Positions 17,585-26,453 of a DNA stretch of 64,000 nucleotides are shown one piece after another (position 1 is the stretch's first letter; every line of letters begins with the position of its first letter). Below the pieces are notes generated by a model. That model did no database searches, was not told where the DNA came from, and saw only the letters and a list, made by a program, of their open reading frames with translations. The position numbers and the translations under genes are program-made. The stretch is from JACMLD01 sp963705285 (lineage in GTDB: Bacteria; Bacteroidota; Bacteroidia; Chitinophagales; Chitinophagaceae): positions 5,952,001 through 6,016,000 of the forward strand of contig OY970066.1 of the NCBI GenBank assembly GCA_963705285.1. The letters are read 5' to 3'.

Positions 17585-18059
17585 ACAAAAGATTAATTGG
17601 GTAAAAATTGCAAGCCAGCAAAAGTAATACAGGCCGGTTAAGTTTACCGATTATCTTTCCCGTCAAACTTCCAGCTGATATCTTCCATATCAACCATCTA
17701 TGGGCAGGCCGGTTGTTAACAGCTGGTTATTGAAGATTAGATATTTTCCAATTAAACGACAGGCTAAAGGTTCTCACAGAAAAGTATTTATGAATAAGGT
17801 CAACTGTAATTGAAAACCTGTATGGTTAATTTACAGGCACTTATATTATTGAAAGGCGTTATAGATAAAATTTAATAATATGTCGCAGACGAATTTCGGT
17901 TTTTTAAATTCACAATTTTTTCACGAACAGTATAAATTTTTGACCGAAACACGCAGAATTATTGATTTCATTATTACATTCGTGGCCAATAATCCAATCT
18001 TTCAAAATAAAACCACATATTAATAAAATTTTTAATATTTCAAAAAATCTGCTAAAATT
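17585..18059. other. 475-base intergenic region upstream of glnA (type II)
   Basis: Divergent region between the phosphotransferase gene and the type II glutamine synthetase gene. AT-rich in its last 150 bases. It carries the phosphotransferase -7 box (17619-17626). I looked for a sigma-54 site (TGGCAC and TTGCA) because of the nitrogen gene and found none; there is no clear TAnnTTTG on the plus strand close to the glnA start. Confidence 0.6.
17619..17626 (-). promoter_or_regulatory. -7 box TACTTTTG upstream of the phosphotransferase gene
   Basis: Exact TAnnTTTG match on the minus strand, 35 bases before the ATG at 17584. Confidence 0.5.
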
Positions 18060-19073
18060 ATGGCTGCATCCAAACTTGAGTACATCTGGCTCGATGGTTA
18101 CAAACCCACCCAAAGCTTACGTAGCAAAACAAAAATTGAAAAGGACTTTAGTGGTAAACTGGCTGATTGCCCCATGTGGAGTTTTGACGGATCATCAACC
18201 GAACAGGCACCGGGCGGTTCTTCTGACTGCTTGCTGAAACCCGTTTTTTTGATTAAAGATCCACAGCGCAAAGATGGCTACCTGGTTATGTGTGAAGTAT
18301 TAAATGCAGACGGCAGCGCACATGTAAGCAACGGACGTGCTACTATTGCAGACGATGATAATGACTTCTGGTTTGGTTTTGAGCAGGAATATTTTCTGTG
18401 GGATACTAAAACCAACAAGCCGCTTGGCTTTCCCGCAGGTGGCTACCCCGGTCCGCAGGGCCCTTACTACTGCTCTGTTGGCGCACAAAATGCATACGGC
18501 AGAAACATTATTGAAGAACACCTCGACGTATGCCTTGAAGCAGGCCTCAATGTAGAAGGCATCAATGCAGAAGTAGCTGCCGGCCAGTGGGAGTTCCAGA
18601 TTTTTTCAAAAGGTGCTAAAGAAGCCGGCGACCAAATCTGGGTTGCCCGTTACCTGCTGGAAAGAATTGGTGAGAAATACGGTGTTTCAATCAACTGGCA
18701 TTGCAAACCATTGGGTGCGCTTGACTGGAATGGTTCAGGCATGCACGCCAATTTCTCAAACTCATTATTAAGAAATGCAGGCAAAAAAGAAATTTTCGAC
18801 AAAGTGTGCGAAGCGTTCCGCCCTGTAGTAAAAGAACATATTGAAGTATATGGTGCAGATAACGACAAACGTTTGACCGGCAAACATGAAACTGCCAGCA
18901 TCATGGATTTCAGCTATGGTGTTTCCGACCGCGGTGCATCCATCCGTATACCTGTGGTGGTTCCTGCTAAAGGCTGGAAGGGTTATCTGGAAGATCGCCG
19001 TCCAAACTCAGCTGCAGACCCATACAAAGTAGCTGCACGCATCATCACTACCGTTAAGTCTGTGAAAGCATAA
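18060..19073 (+). CDS. glnA: Glutamine synthetase, type II (eukaryotic-like)
   Basis: 337 residues, the short GSII form otherwise typical of eukaryotes, rhizobia (glnII), actinomycetes and many Bacteroidota. Makes glutamine from glutamate, ammonia and ATP. Visible: N-terminal beta-grasp segment with LEYIWLDGYKP and WSFDGSSTEQAPG; metal-binding FGFEQEYFLW; NWNGSGMH-type loop (LDWNGSGMHANFS); and the C-terminal KHETASIMDFSYGVSDRGAS block. No adenylylation loop of the GSI type. It is followed by its own strong terminator and then by a type III enzyme gene on the same strand. Confidence 0.95.
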   Translation: MAASKLEYIWLDGYKPTQSLRSKTKIEKDFSGKLADCPMWSFDGSSTEQAPGGSSDCLLKPVFLIKDPQRKDGYLVMCEVLNADGSAHVSNGRATIADDDNDFWFGFEQEYFLWDTKTNKPLGFPAGGYPGPQGPYYCSVGAQNAYGRNIIEEHLDVCLEAGLNVEGINAEVAAGQWEFQIFSKGAKEAGDQIWVARYLLERIGEKYGVSINWHCKPLGALDWNGSGMHANFSNSLLRNAGKKEIFDKVCEAFRPVVKEHIEVYGADNDKRLTGKHETASIMDFSYGVSDRGASIRIPVVVPAKGWKGYLEDRRPNSAADPYKVAARIITTVKSVKA

Positions 19074-19105
19074 CCGCTTTCTTTTTATACAAACTATCTT
19101 TTTAA

Positions 19106-19137
19106 AAAAATCCTCCGGAAAAGCCGGAGGATTTTTT
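19106..19137 (+). terminator. Rho-independent terminator of glnA (type II)
   Basis: AATCCTCCGG pairs with CCGGAGGATT around an AAAAG loop, followed by TTTTTT. Starts about 30 bases after the stop codon. Confidence 0.9.
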
Positions 19138-19270
19138 ATCTAATCAAAAAAGTACATGACCCGTTACCAGCAATAAACAACTGATTGTTACTGCATCCTG
19201 GAAAATAAAAAACAGATTTTGTGCAAATGTGCTTATTTTGAATTTCTTATTACAGCTAAAAGATTTTATC

Positions 19271-21463
19271 ATGTCATTACGATTCAAGGCGCTTAACAAC
19301 ATTACTTATAATTCGCAAACAACCGGTGTTGAAGCTTCAGCCAAAGTAACTGCTATCTTCAGCCAGAATGTTTTTACTTTAAAAACAGCCCGCGAGTTTT
19401 TGAGCGATGAAGCTTACAAAAGCCTTGTCAATTCCAGCAAAGGCGGAAAAAAAATAGACCGCAGCGTAGCTAACCAAATTGCGTCGGGTGTAAGGCAATG
19501 GGCCGAAAGCCGCGGCGTTACCCACTTTACACACTGGTTTCAACCGCTCACCGGCGCCACTGCGGAAAAACATGATTCATTTTTTACCATTAAATCAGAC
19601 GGTACACCCATAGAAGAGTTTGACAGTGCGGCATTGATACAGCAGGAACCGGATGCATCTTCCTTCCCCAGCGGCGGCATCCGCGCCACTTTTGAAGCCC
19701 GGGGTTATACAGCCTGGGATCCTTCGTCGCCCGCCTTCATTGTAGAAATAGGCAATGGCAAAACGCTTTGCATACCCACCATATTTGTTTCTTATACCGG
19801 CGAAAGCCTCGATAACAAAGCACCGCTGTTAAAATCGCTGGAGGCGCTGAATAAATCAGCTGTTGAAGTAGCCAATTATTTTGATAAAAATGTTACCAAA
19901 GTAAGCGCCACGCTGGGGTGGGAGCAGGAATATTTTGTAATAGATGAATCGTTTGTGAACGCCAGGCCCGATTTGGTGGTGAGCGGCAGAACGGTGTTTG
20001 GCCATGCTTCGGCCAAAGGACAGCAACTGGAAGATCATTATTTCGGCTCGATTCCCGAACGCGTATATGCGTTTATGAGAGATTTTGAAGATGAGGCTTA
20101 CAAGCTGGGCATTCCCCTGCGCACGCGTCATAACGAGGTGGCACCAGCGCAGTTTGAATGTGCCCCCATTTATGAAGAAGTTAGCGTGGCCGTTGACCAT
20201 AATATTTTATTGATGGATATCATGGACCGTGTAGCGCGGCGGCATAAGCTGCGTGTATTGTTTCATGAAAAGCCATTTGCAGGCATTAACGGAAGTGGTA
20301 AACACAATAACTGGAGCCTTGCTACCGATACCGGTGTTAACCTGCTGGCCCCCGGCAAAACCCCCAAGACCAATTTGATGTTCCTTACTTTTTTTGTAAA
20401 CAGCATCAAAGCAGTACATGATTATGCAGATGTACTGCGCGCGTCTATTGCTTCTGCCGGTAACGATCACCGCCTGGGCGCCAATGAAGCACCGCCCGCC
20501 ATTATTTCTGTATTCATTGGTCAATACCTCAGCAAAGTATTGCAGGATGTAAAAGAACGTGTGGGCGATAAATTTGATGAGCAGGATGAAGCCATCCTGA
20601 AACTGGATCTGCACCGCAGCATACCCGAGCTGCTGCTGGATAATACCGACCGTAACCGCACATCGCCCTTTGCATTTACCGGTAATAAATTTGAATTCAG
20701 GGCCGTGGGTTCATCCGCCAATTGCGCTACTGCCATGACCATTCTTAACTGCATTATGGCAGAAACCCTCAGAAATTTTAAAGACGACGTGGATACACTG
20801 ATAGAAAAAGGCGAGAAAAAAGAAATCGCCATTATGCATGTAATCCGCGAGTATATAGTAAGCAGTGAAAAAGTATTGTTTGAAGGCGACGGCTATAGCG
20901 AAGAGTGGCAGAAAGAAGCGGAAAAAAGAGGACTGGCCAATGTAAGAACAACCCCACTGGCGCTGGATGCGTTGATTACAGAAAAATCAATACAGTTATT
21001 TGAGAACAATGATGTACTAAGCCAGGTAGAAATTGAAGCCCGCCATGAAATAGAACTGGAAAACTACATTAAAAAAGTACAGATTGAGGCGCGCATCATG
21101 GGCGAGCTGTGCACCAGTCATATACTGCCTGCCGCCATTAAATACCAGAATGTGCTTATAGAAAATATCCGCGGGTTAAAAGAACTTGGTTTAAAAGAAA
21201 GCACCTATGCCAATCAAAAACAAATACTGGAGAAAATTGCCGAGCACATCAGCAAAATCAGCGAGTTGGTAGAAAAAATGATTGAAACAAGAAAAATAGT
21301 AAACGCCATGGATAACACCCGCACACGGGCCATTGCTTATGAAAGCCAGATCAAAGAACCATTTTTTGAAACCATCCGCTACCATGTAGACAAGCTGGAG
21401 CTGCTGGTAGATGATGAAACCTGGTTACTGCCTAAATACAGAGAAATGCTTTTTCTGAGATAA
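19271..21463 (+). CDS. glnN: Glutamine synthetase, type III (GlnN)
   Basis: 730 residues, the long GSIII form first known from Bacteroides. It is inferred to be the main ammonia-assimilating enzyme in many Bacteroidota. Motifs: THWFQPLTGATAEKHDSF, the substrate/metal segment LGWEQEYFVIDESF, FAGINGSGKHNNWSLAT, and RNRTSPFAFTGNKFEFRAVG. The C-terminal third is helical, with coiled-coil-like segments around 580-690. The ATG at 19271 (MSLRFKALNN) is preferred over an upstream codon that would add 14 hydrophobic residues. It sits 197 bases after the type II gene, beyond a terminator, so the two are separately transcribed. A 39-base tandem array begins right at its stop codon. Confidence 0.96.
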   Translation: MSLRFKALNNITYNSQTTGVEASAKVTAIFSQNVFTLKTAREFLSDEAYKSLVNSSKGGKKIDRSVANQIASGVRQWAESRGVTHFTHWFQPLTGATAEKHDSFFTIKSDGTPIEEFDSAALIQQEPDASSFPSGGIRATFEARGYTAWDPSSPAFIVEIGNGKTLCIPTIFVSYTGESLDNKAPLLKSLEALNKSAVEVANYFDKNVTKVSATLGWEQEYFVIDESFVNARPDLVVSGRTVFGHASAKGQQLEDHYFGSIPERVYAFMRDFEDEAYKLGIPLRTRHNEVAPAQFECAPIYEEVSVAVDHNILLMDIMDRVARRHKLRVLFHEKPFAGINGSGKHNNWSLATDTGVNLLAPGKTPKTNLMFLTFFVNSIKAVHDYADVLRASIASAGNDHRLGANEAPPAIISVFIGQYLSKVLQDVKERVGDKFDEQDEAILKLDLHRSIPELLLDNTDRNRTSPFAFTGNKFEFRAVGSSANCATAMTILNCIMAETLRNFKDDVDTLIEKGEKKEIAIMHVIREYIVSSEKVLFEGDGYSEEWQKEAEKRGLANVRTTPLALDALITEKSIQLFENNDVLSQVEIEARHEIELENYIKKVQIEARIMGELCTSHILPAAIKYQNVLIENIRGLKELGLKESTYANQKQILEKIAEHISKISELVEKMIETRKIVNAMDNTRTRAIAYESQIKEPFFETIRYHVDKLELLVDDETWLLPKYREMLFLR

Positions 21464-21757
21464 ATTATAGCCGCAGATTCGCAGATTATAATAGTCGTAT
21501 AATTATAGCCGCAGATTCGCAGATTGTAACGCTTGTATAGATTATTGCCTCAGATTCGCAGATTGGAAGGATCGCATAGATTATAGCCGCAGATTCGCAG
21601 ATTGGAAGGATCGCATAGATTATAGCCGCAGATTCGCAAATTGTAATAGTCGCGTAGATTATAGCCGCAGATTCGCCGATTGTAATGGTCGCATAGACTA
21701 TAGCCGCAGATTCGCAGATTGGAAGGATCACATGGGATTATCGCCCCAGATTGCATA
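21464..21757. repeat. Tandem array of about 7.5 x 39-base units (block A)
   Basis: Units begin ATTATAGCCGCAG at 21464, 21502, 21541, 21580, 21619, 21658, 21697 and a last degenerate one at 21737, with periods 38, 39, 39, 39, 39, 39 and 40. Each contains the 20-base core AGCCGCAGATTCGCAGATTA or a near copy, then a 14-16-base arm (for example GGAAGGATCGCATAG) that also repeats but varies more. The array starts at the glnN stop codon. Confidence 0.95.
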
Positions 21758-21760
21758 TAA

Positions 21761-21783
21761 TAATCTGCGAATCTGCGGCTAAT
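21761..21783. repeat. Inverted copy of the 20-base core closing block A
   Basis: TAATCTGCGAATCTGCGGCT is the exact reverse complement of the block A core. It lies between the array and the stop of convergent cmk and could pair with any upstream unit in RNA, so it may form a shared 3' hairpin for glnN and cmk. Confidence 0.9.
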
Positions 21784-21788
21784 TGTAT

Positions 21789-22475
21789 TTATTTCAGTTT
21801 CTCTTTTACCCATCCCTTTACCAGTTCAAGCTGTTCTTTGATGCCAATCTTTGAATTGTCCAGCTCAATAGCATCAGCGGCTTTGCGCAGTGGGCTCACT
21901 TCCCGGTGAGAATCGATATAATCGCGCATTTCGAGGTTGGCTTTTACTTCTTCAATGGTAACGTTGGGATTCTTTTCGTATAATTCTTTAAACCTGCGCT
22001 GCACCCGGATGGCATTGTCTGCCGTCATGAATATTTTTAACTCCGCCTGCGGAAATACCACGGTACCAATATCCCTTCCATCCATTACAATGGCTTTATT
22101 GCTGCCCATCAGTTGCTGCTGTGCCACAGCAAAATCGCGCACTTCTTTAATGGATGCCACATCGCTAACTTTCTCTGCCACTACCAGGTCGCGAATTACA
22201 TATTCAACGTTTTCTCCGTTGAGGTACATTTCTGTCTGGCCGCTTTTGTGGTTAGATTTAAATTCAAGCAAGATATTGTTGAGCGCTTCGTCTACCTGTG
22301 CCCGTTTGGTCCAGTCTATATGATTGCGTAAAAAAAACAAGGTAATGGCGCGGTACATGGCTCCACTGTCTATATAGGTGTACCCAAGGTCTTTAGACAG
22401 TTGTTTGGCAAGGGTGCTTTTGCCACACGATGACCATCCATCTATCGTAATAATAATATTCTGGGAAGAAGCCAT
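21789..22475 (-). CDS. cmk: Cytidylate kinase
   Basis: 228 residues; phosphorylates CMP and dCMP. Opening strand IIITIDGWSSCGKSTLAKQL contains the P-loop; YIDSGAMYRAITLFF is the CMP-binding signature; VMDGRDIGTVVFPQAELK is the conserved RDIGT segment; the C-terminal helix region carries RDYIDSHREVSPL. The start is the ATG at 22475 (MASSQNIIIT); 33 upstream codons in frame read into repeat DNA and add no family sequence. Convergent with glnN, with block A repeats between them. Confidence 0.96.
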   Translation of the reverse strand: MASSQNIIITIDGWSSCGKSTLAKQLSKDLGYTYIDSGAMYRAITLFFLRNHIDWTKRAQVDEALNNILLEFKSNHKSGQTEMYLNGENVEYVIRDLVVAEKVSDVASIKEVRDFAVAQQQLMGSNKAIVMDGRDIGTVVFPQAELKIFMTADNAIRVQRRFKELYEKNPNVTIEEVKANLEMRDYIDSHREVSPLRKAADAIELDNSKIGIKEQLELVKGWVKEKLK

Positions 22476-22519
22476 GAAACAAATAATGTTTTGGCAAAAA
22501 TGAGGAAAAACATTGAACA

Positions 22520-23000
22520 AAGAATCATTAGCCGAAGATTCGCTGATTACAAGTAAAAAGGAATAATTCAACATTCAAAAATGCCGCCATGCAAATGTTG
22601 AAAGTTTTCCATGCATTTCTTACATCCATTTACCTCAAACCTAATCTGCGAATCTGCGGCTCTTACTAGGCTTCTGCATTGCACGTTCCTACGGAACGTA
22701 AGTGAACTAAAATAATCTTCTACCCATAATCTACCCCGCTGGGGTAAGGGGGCAGTTAAAGAAATAAATATTTCGCCTTTTAATTGTCTAATCGCCGAAT
22801 CAGCGGCCATATTTCTGGGACAATGGCTTATTACTTACTACTCTACAATCTGCGAATCAGCGGCTATATTTCTGCGACAATGTCTTATTACTTACTACTC
22901 TAGAATCTGCGAATCAGCGGCTATATTTCTGCGACAATGTCTTATTACTTACTACTTATTACTTAATACTTACTACTTTCTAATCTGCGAACCTGCGGCT
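22520..23000. repeat. Repeat block B between cmk and clpC
   Basis: 577 gene-free bases hold six diverged copies of the 20-base core: one like AGCCGAAGATTCGCTGATTA near 22529 in direct orientation, and five inverted (near 22642, 22786, 22845, 22902 and 22980). A 57-base tandem occupies 22812-22925, with a partial third unit to about 22975; each unit includes a CTTATTACTTACTACTCT word. Confidence 0.9.
22683..22746. repeat. Two perfect short palindromes in block B
   Basis: ACGTTCC-TAC-GGAACGT at 22683-22699 and TACCCC-GCT-GGGGTA at 22732-22746: two perfect hairpins, 32 bases apart, each with a three-base loop. Arrangement resembles REP-type elements. Confidence 0.75.
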
Positions 23001-23033
23001 AAAAAAAATGCCGGCACTTTGTGCCGGCATTTG
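23001..23033 (-). terminator. Rho-independent terminator of clpC
   Basis: AAATGCCGGCAC pairs with GTGCCGGCATTT around TTT. On the minus strand it is followed by a run of T residues. It starts about 20 bases past the clpC stop. Confidence 0.9.
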
Positions 23034-23052
23034 CATGTATTTTAAAAGTTTA

Positions 23053-25578
23053 TCAGGCTTCTGATTTTTCGATTTCTTTGGCCTTCAGCGAAAATTTGAT
23101 CTTAGAATTTTCTTTGTCGAGATCTGCTATTAATACATCTCCGTTTTTGATGCTCATGTTCAGAATTTCTTCCGCCAGCGGATCTTCCAGGTATTTCTGG
23201 ATTGCGCGGTGAAGCGGTCTTGCACCAAACTGTGAATCATATCCTTTATCTGAAATAAAGGTTTTTGCTTCCTCAGTAAGTTCAAGGCTAAAACCTAGTA
23301 TGGCCAGGCGTTTCAACACGCCTTTCATCAGAATGTCTATGATCTGGAAGATATGTGATTTATCAAGTGAATTGAATACCACCACATCATCAATCCTGTT
23401 TAAAAATTCAGGAGAGAAAGTACGTTTCAAAGCTTTTTCAATAACGGCTTTGTTATTTTCTTCCGCATTCTGAATACGGGAAGCAGTAGCAAAACCAACA
23501 CCTTCACCAAAATCTTTCAACTGGCGTACACCAATATTAGAAGTCATAATGATAAGGGTGTTCTTGAAATCTATCTTTCTGCCCAGGCCGTCTGTTAATT
23601 GGCCATCATCAAGCACCTGTAACAAAATATTGTAAATATCCGGGTGCGCTTTTTCAATTTCATCGAGCAAAATAACGCTGTAGGGTTTGCGGCGTACTTT
23701 TTCTGTAAGCTGTCCGCCTTCTTCGTAACCCACATAACCGGGAGGTGCGCCAATTAAACGGCTCACGGTAAATTTCTCCATGTACTCACTCATGTCTATG
23801 CGGATCAGCGAATCTTCGCTATCAAACATGTACCTCGACAGCGCCCTTGCCAGCTCAGTTTTACCTACACCGGTTGGGCCCAGGAATATAAATGTACCGA
23901 TTGGTTTTTTGGGATCCTTCAATCCAACACGGTTACGCTGAATGGCTTTTACCACTTTTAAGATGGCTTCATCCTGTCCTACCACCATGCCCTTCATATC
24001 TTCATTCATCTTCTTCAGCTTGTCGGTCTCCGCCTGTACCATCCGTTTTACAGGAATACCGGTCATCATGCTTACTACTTCTGCAATGGCATCTTCGTCT
24101 ATGGGGTAACGTTTGTGTTTGCTTTCTTCTTCCCACTGGTTTTTTGCTTTTTCCAGTTCTTCTGCCAGGCGTTTTTCGGTATCGCGTAAAGAAGCCGCTT
24201 CTTCAAACTTCTGGCTCTTTACCACTTTATTCTTTTCGTTTTTAACGTCTTCAATTTTCTTTTCCAGGTCTACCACATCCTGGGGAACATTGATATTTTT
24301 TAAATGCACACGGGCGCCTACTTCATCCAGTACGTCGATGGCTTTGTCGGGCAAAAGGCGGTCGGTCATATACCGGTCGCTCAGCTTCACGCAGGCATCA
24401 ATGGCTTCGGGCGAGTACGTTACATTGTGAAAATCTTCGTACTTGCTCTGAATGTTGGTAAGAATCTGAATGGTTTCATCCACACTGGGCGGATCAACCA
24501 TTACTTTTTGAAAACGCCTGTCCAGTGCACCGTCTTTTTCAATGTACATACGGTACTCATCAAGCGTAGATGCGCCAATGCACTGCAGTTCTCCCCTTGC
24601 CAGGGCCGGTTTAAATATATTGCTGGCATCCAGCGAGCCGCTGGCACCACCGGCACCAACAATGGTATGAATTTCGTCGATGAACAAAATCACATCGCGG
24701 TTTTTCTCCAGCTCATTCATGATAGCCTTCATTCTTTCTTCAAACTGGCCGCGGTATTTTGTACCTGCTACCAGTGCTGCCAGATCAAGGCTTACCACTC
24801 TTTTATCAAACAACACCCTGGATACTTTTCTTTGTACGATGCGCAGGGCAAGACCTTCAACAATTGCGGTTTTACCCACGCCCGGTTCACCAATCAATAT
24901 GGGATTGTTCTTTTTTCTTCTTGATAAAATCTGCGATACACGCTCAATTTCTTCTTCCCTGCCAACAATGGGGTCTAGCGAACCGTTTTCTGCCAGCCTG
25001 GTAATATCCCTTCCAAAGTTGTCTAATACGGGTGTTTTGCTTTTGGCAGCGCCGGCAGCTTTTGATTTTTGTTGTGCGTATTTCTTTTCTTCATCAAACT
25101 CATCGTCTCCTTCTTCTGAATACTCACTGCGTACATCATTGCCTTTAGACACGCCCAGTTCATTTCTGAATAAATCGTAATCCACGTCAAACTGATTTAA
25201 AATTTGTGTAGCAATATTTTCTTTGTTCTTGAGAATAGAAAGCATCAGGTGTTCTGTTTCTACTGTTGTGCTCTTGAGGGCCTTTGCTTCCAGAACAGTA
25301 ACACGTATAACTTTTTCTGCCTGCTTGGTGAGCGGCAGGCTGTTAATATTTGCGATGTTTTTTCCGGTTTTGTCTTTTACCGCCAGTTCAATTTCTTTGC
25401 GCAATTCATACAGATCTACATTGAAACTTTTGAGAATGCGGATGGCGGTGTTGTCTCCCTCACGGATCAAACCCAGCAACAGATGTTCTGTGCCTATGAA
25501 GTCATTGCCAAGACGTAATGCTTCTTCCCTGCTGTACGAGATAATTTCCTTTACTTGTGCTGAAAAATTATTGTCCAT
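23053..25578 (-). CDS. clpC: ATP-dependent Clp protease ATPase subunit ClpC
   Basis: 841 residues. Hsp100 unfoldase that feeds substrates to ClpP. Order: duplicated N-domain (about 1-145, starting FSAQVKEIISYSREEA), acidic/lysine linker, AAA+ domain 1 with P-loop GEPGVGKT at 230-237, a middle region near 420-480 with coiled-coil and UVR-like features, AAA+ domain 2 with GPTGVGKTELA, and a C-terminal D2-small domain. GEGVGF after the second AAA core matches the VGF-type ClpP-binding loop of ClpC. clpP is not in the window. No McsB or CtsR neighbour is present, unlike in Firmicutes. Confidence 0.97.
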   Translation of the reverse strand: MDNNFSAQVKEIISYSREEALRLGNDFIGTEHLLLGLIREGDNTAIRILKSFNVDLYELRKEIELAVKDKTGKNIANINSLPLTKQAEKVIRVTVLEAKALKSTTVETEHLMLSILKNKENIATQILNQFDVDYDLFRNELGVSKGNDVRSEYSEEGDDEFDEEKKYAQQKSKAAGAAKSKTPVLDNFGRDITRLAENGSLDPIVGREEEIERVSQILSRRKKNNPILIGEPGVGKTAIVEGLALRIVQRKVSRVLFDKRVVSLDLAALVAGTKYRGQFEERMKAIMNELEKNRDVILFIDEIHTIVGAGGASGSLDASNIFKPALARGELQCIGASTLDEYRMYIEKDGALDRRFQKVMVDPPSVDETIQILTNIQSKYEDFHNVTYSPEAIDACVKLSDRYMTDRLLPDKAIDVLDEVGARVHLKNINVPQDVVDLEKKIEDVKNEKNKVVKSQKFEEAASLRDTEKRLAEELEKAKNQWEEESKHKRYPIDEDAIAEVVSMMTGIPVKRMVQAETDKLKKMNEDMKGMVVGQDEAILKVVKAIQRNRVGLKDPKKPIGTFIFLGPTGVGKTELARALSRYMFDSEDSLIRIDMSEYMEKFTVSRLIGAPPGYVGYEEGGQLTEKVRRKPYSVILLDEIEKAHPDIYNILLQVLDDGQLTDGLGRKIDFKNTLIIMTSNIGVRQLKDFGEGVGFATASRIQNAEENNKAVIEKALKRTFSPEFLNRIDDVVVFNSLDKSHIFQIIDILMKGVLKRLAILGFSLELTEEAKTFISDKGYDSQFGARPLHRAIQKYLEDPLAEEILNMSIKNGDVLIADLDKENSKIKFSLKAKEIEKSEA

Positions 25579-25747
25579 GTTTTCCAGGATTTATGGGTGA
25601 TACAATAATAACGAATATTTTTGATTCCTGTTGCAGCTTGCATCTGCGACGACTCCTTATCAACCAGTACGGTGTATTTGTGTAAAAGTTTCCAGAGCCT
25701 AACGTTTTTAACAAGCTTTAAATTGTAAGAACTATTTTGTAAGTATT

Positions 25748-26143
25748 ATGAATGTCAAAACAGATACCAAAGAGAAATTCCATGTCATTACCATCGGGGA
25801 AACGTCAATTGCTGCTAATATGACAGCAGAATTGGAACAATGTTTACAATCCTACCTCAAAAACAATGTCAAAAATGTAATTCTGAATTGTAAAGACATC
25901 GAAACCATGGATGACGCTGCTGCTGAAACGCTTGTAAAGATACAACAGCTGTTTTACGACCAAAATGCATCTTTTGTTGTTTGCGGTTTACAGCAGGCGC
26001 TCGAAACAAAACTGGATGAATCCGGTTTGCTGGAACTGATGAATGTAACACCCACCGAAAGTGAAGCCTGGGACATCATACAAATGGAAGAAATTGAACG
26101 AGAGTTACTGGATGATGACGATCCGCAGTTTAACTTAAGCTGA
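25748..26143 (+). CDS. STAS-domain protein (anti-sigma antagonist-like)
   Basis: 131 residues. The core (about 10-112) follows the STAS beta-alpha pattern: ITIGETSIAANMTAELEQCL, then VKNVILNCKDIETMDDAAAETLVKIQQLF, then ASFVVCGLQQALETKLDESGLLELM. In SpoIIAA-type proteins the helix after this strand carries the phosphorylated Ser in a MDSSG motif; here the equivalent reads MDDAAAE, so the phospho-acceptor is missing and an Asp is in its place. An acidic tail ends the protein. It is divergent from clpC, and no partner kinase or phosphatase gene is adjacent. Confidence 0.8.
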   Translation: MNVKTDTKEKFHVITIGETSIAANMTAELEQCLQSYLKNNVKNVILNCKDIETMDDAAAETLVKIQQLFYDQNASFVVCGLQQALETKLDESGLLELMNVTPTESEAWDIIQMEEIERELLDDDDPQFNLS

Positions 26144-26453
26144 TCAACAACCGCGGTATCATTTTGTTTGCTGTATACCACAGGATGCTCCTTTCCGCAC
26201 ACAAATGATGTCTGTTACGGCATAGCAACCTACAACCCCCCGCCAGACTACATTATATTGCTGCGCAAAACCGTGCCCGTTCTTTGTTTTCCATAAAGCA
26301 ACTATAACTCTGTGCGTCAGGCTCTTTTATTTTGTCCTAAAAAGCAGCAACCCATTCAAAAATCTGTCTTGCTCTAAAAATATTAGCATACTAACACCGT
26401 TATTTGGCAGCCTTTGTTAGTTTTGTTAGAGATCGTTTTTACCCATTATACAT
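26144..26453. other. 310-base intergenic region, nothing recognised
   Basis: Between the STAS gene and rnz. Apart from the -7 box match close to rnz I see no gene, repeat, hairpin terminator or RNA fold in it. Confidence 0.5.
26418..26425 (+). promoter_or_regulatory. -7 box TAGTTTTG upstream of rnz
   Basis: Exact TAnnTTTG match, 29 bases before the rnz ATG; no clear -33 TTG. Confidence 0.4.

Noticed and set aside
17585..18059. Sigma-54 promoter for the glutamine synthetase
   Set aside because: No TGGCAC/TTGCA pair with the right spacing.
21464..21757. 39-base array as a CRISPR
   Set aside because: The arms between cores also repeat, there are no unique spacers, no leader and no cas genes; it is a simple tandem repeat.
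21486..21813. Repetitive peptide reading ICESAAIIYA
   Set aside because: The 39-base period equals 13 codons, so any frame through the array stays open; it is a shadow of the repeat.
22568..22810. 80-codon minus-strand frame
   Set aside because: Runs through repeat cores and two palindromes; no family features.
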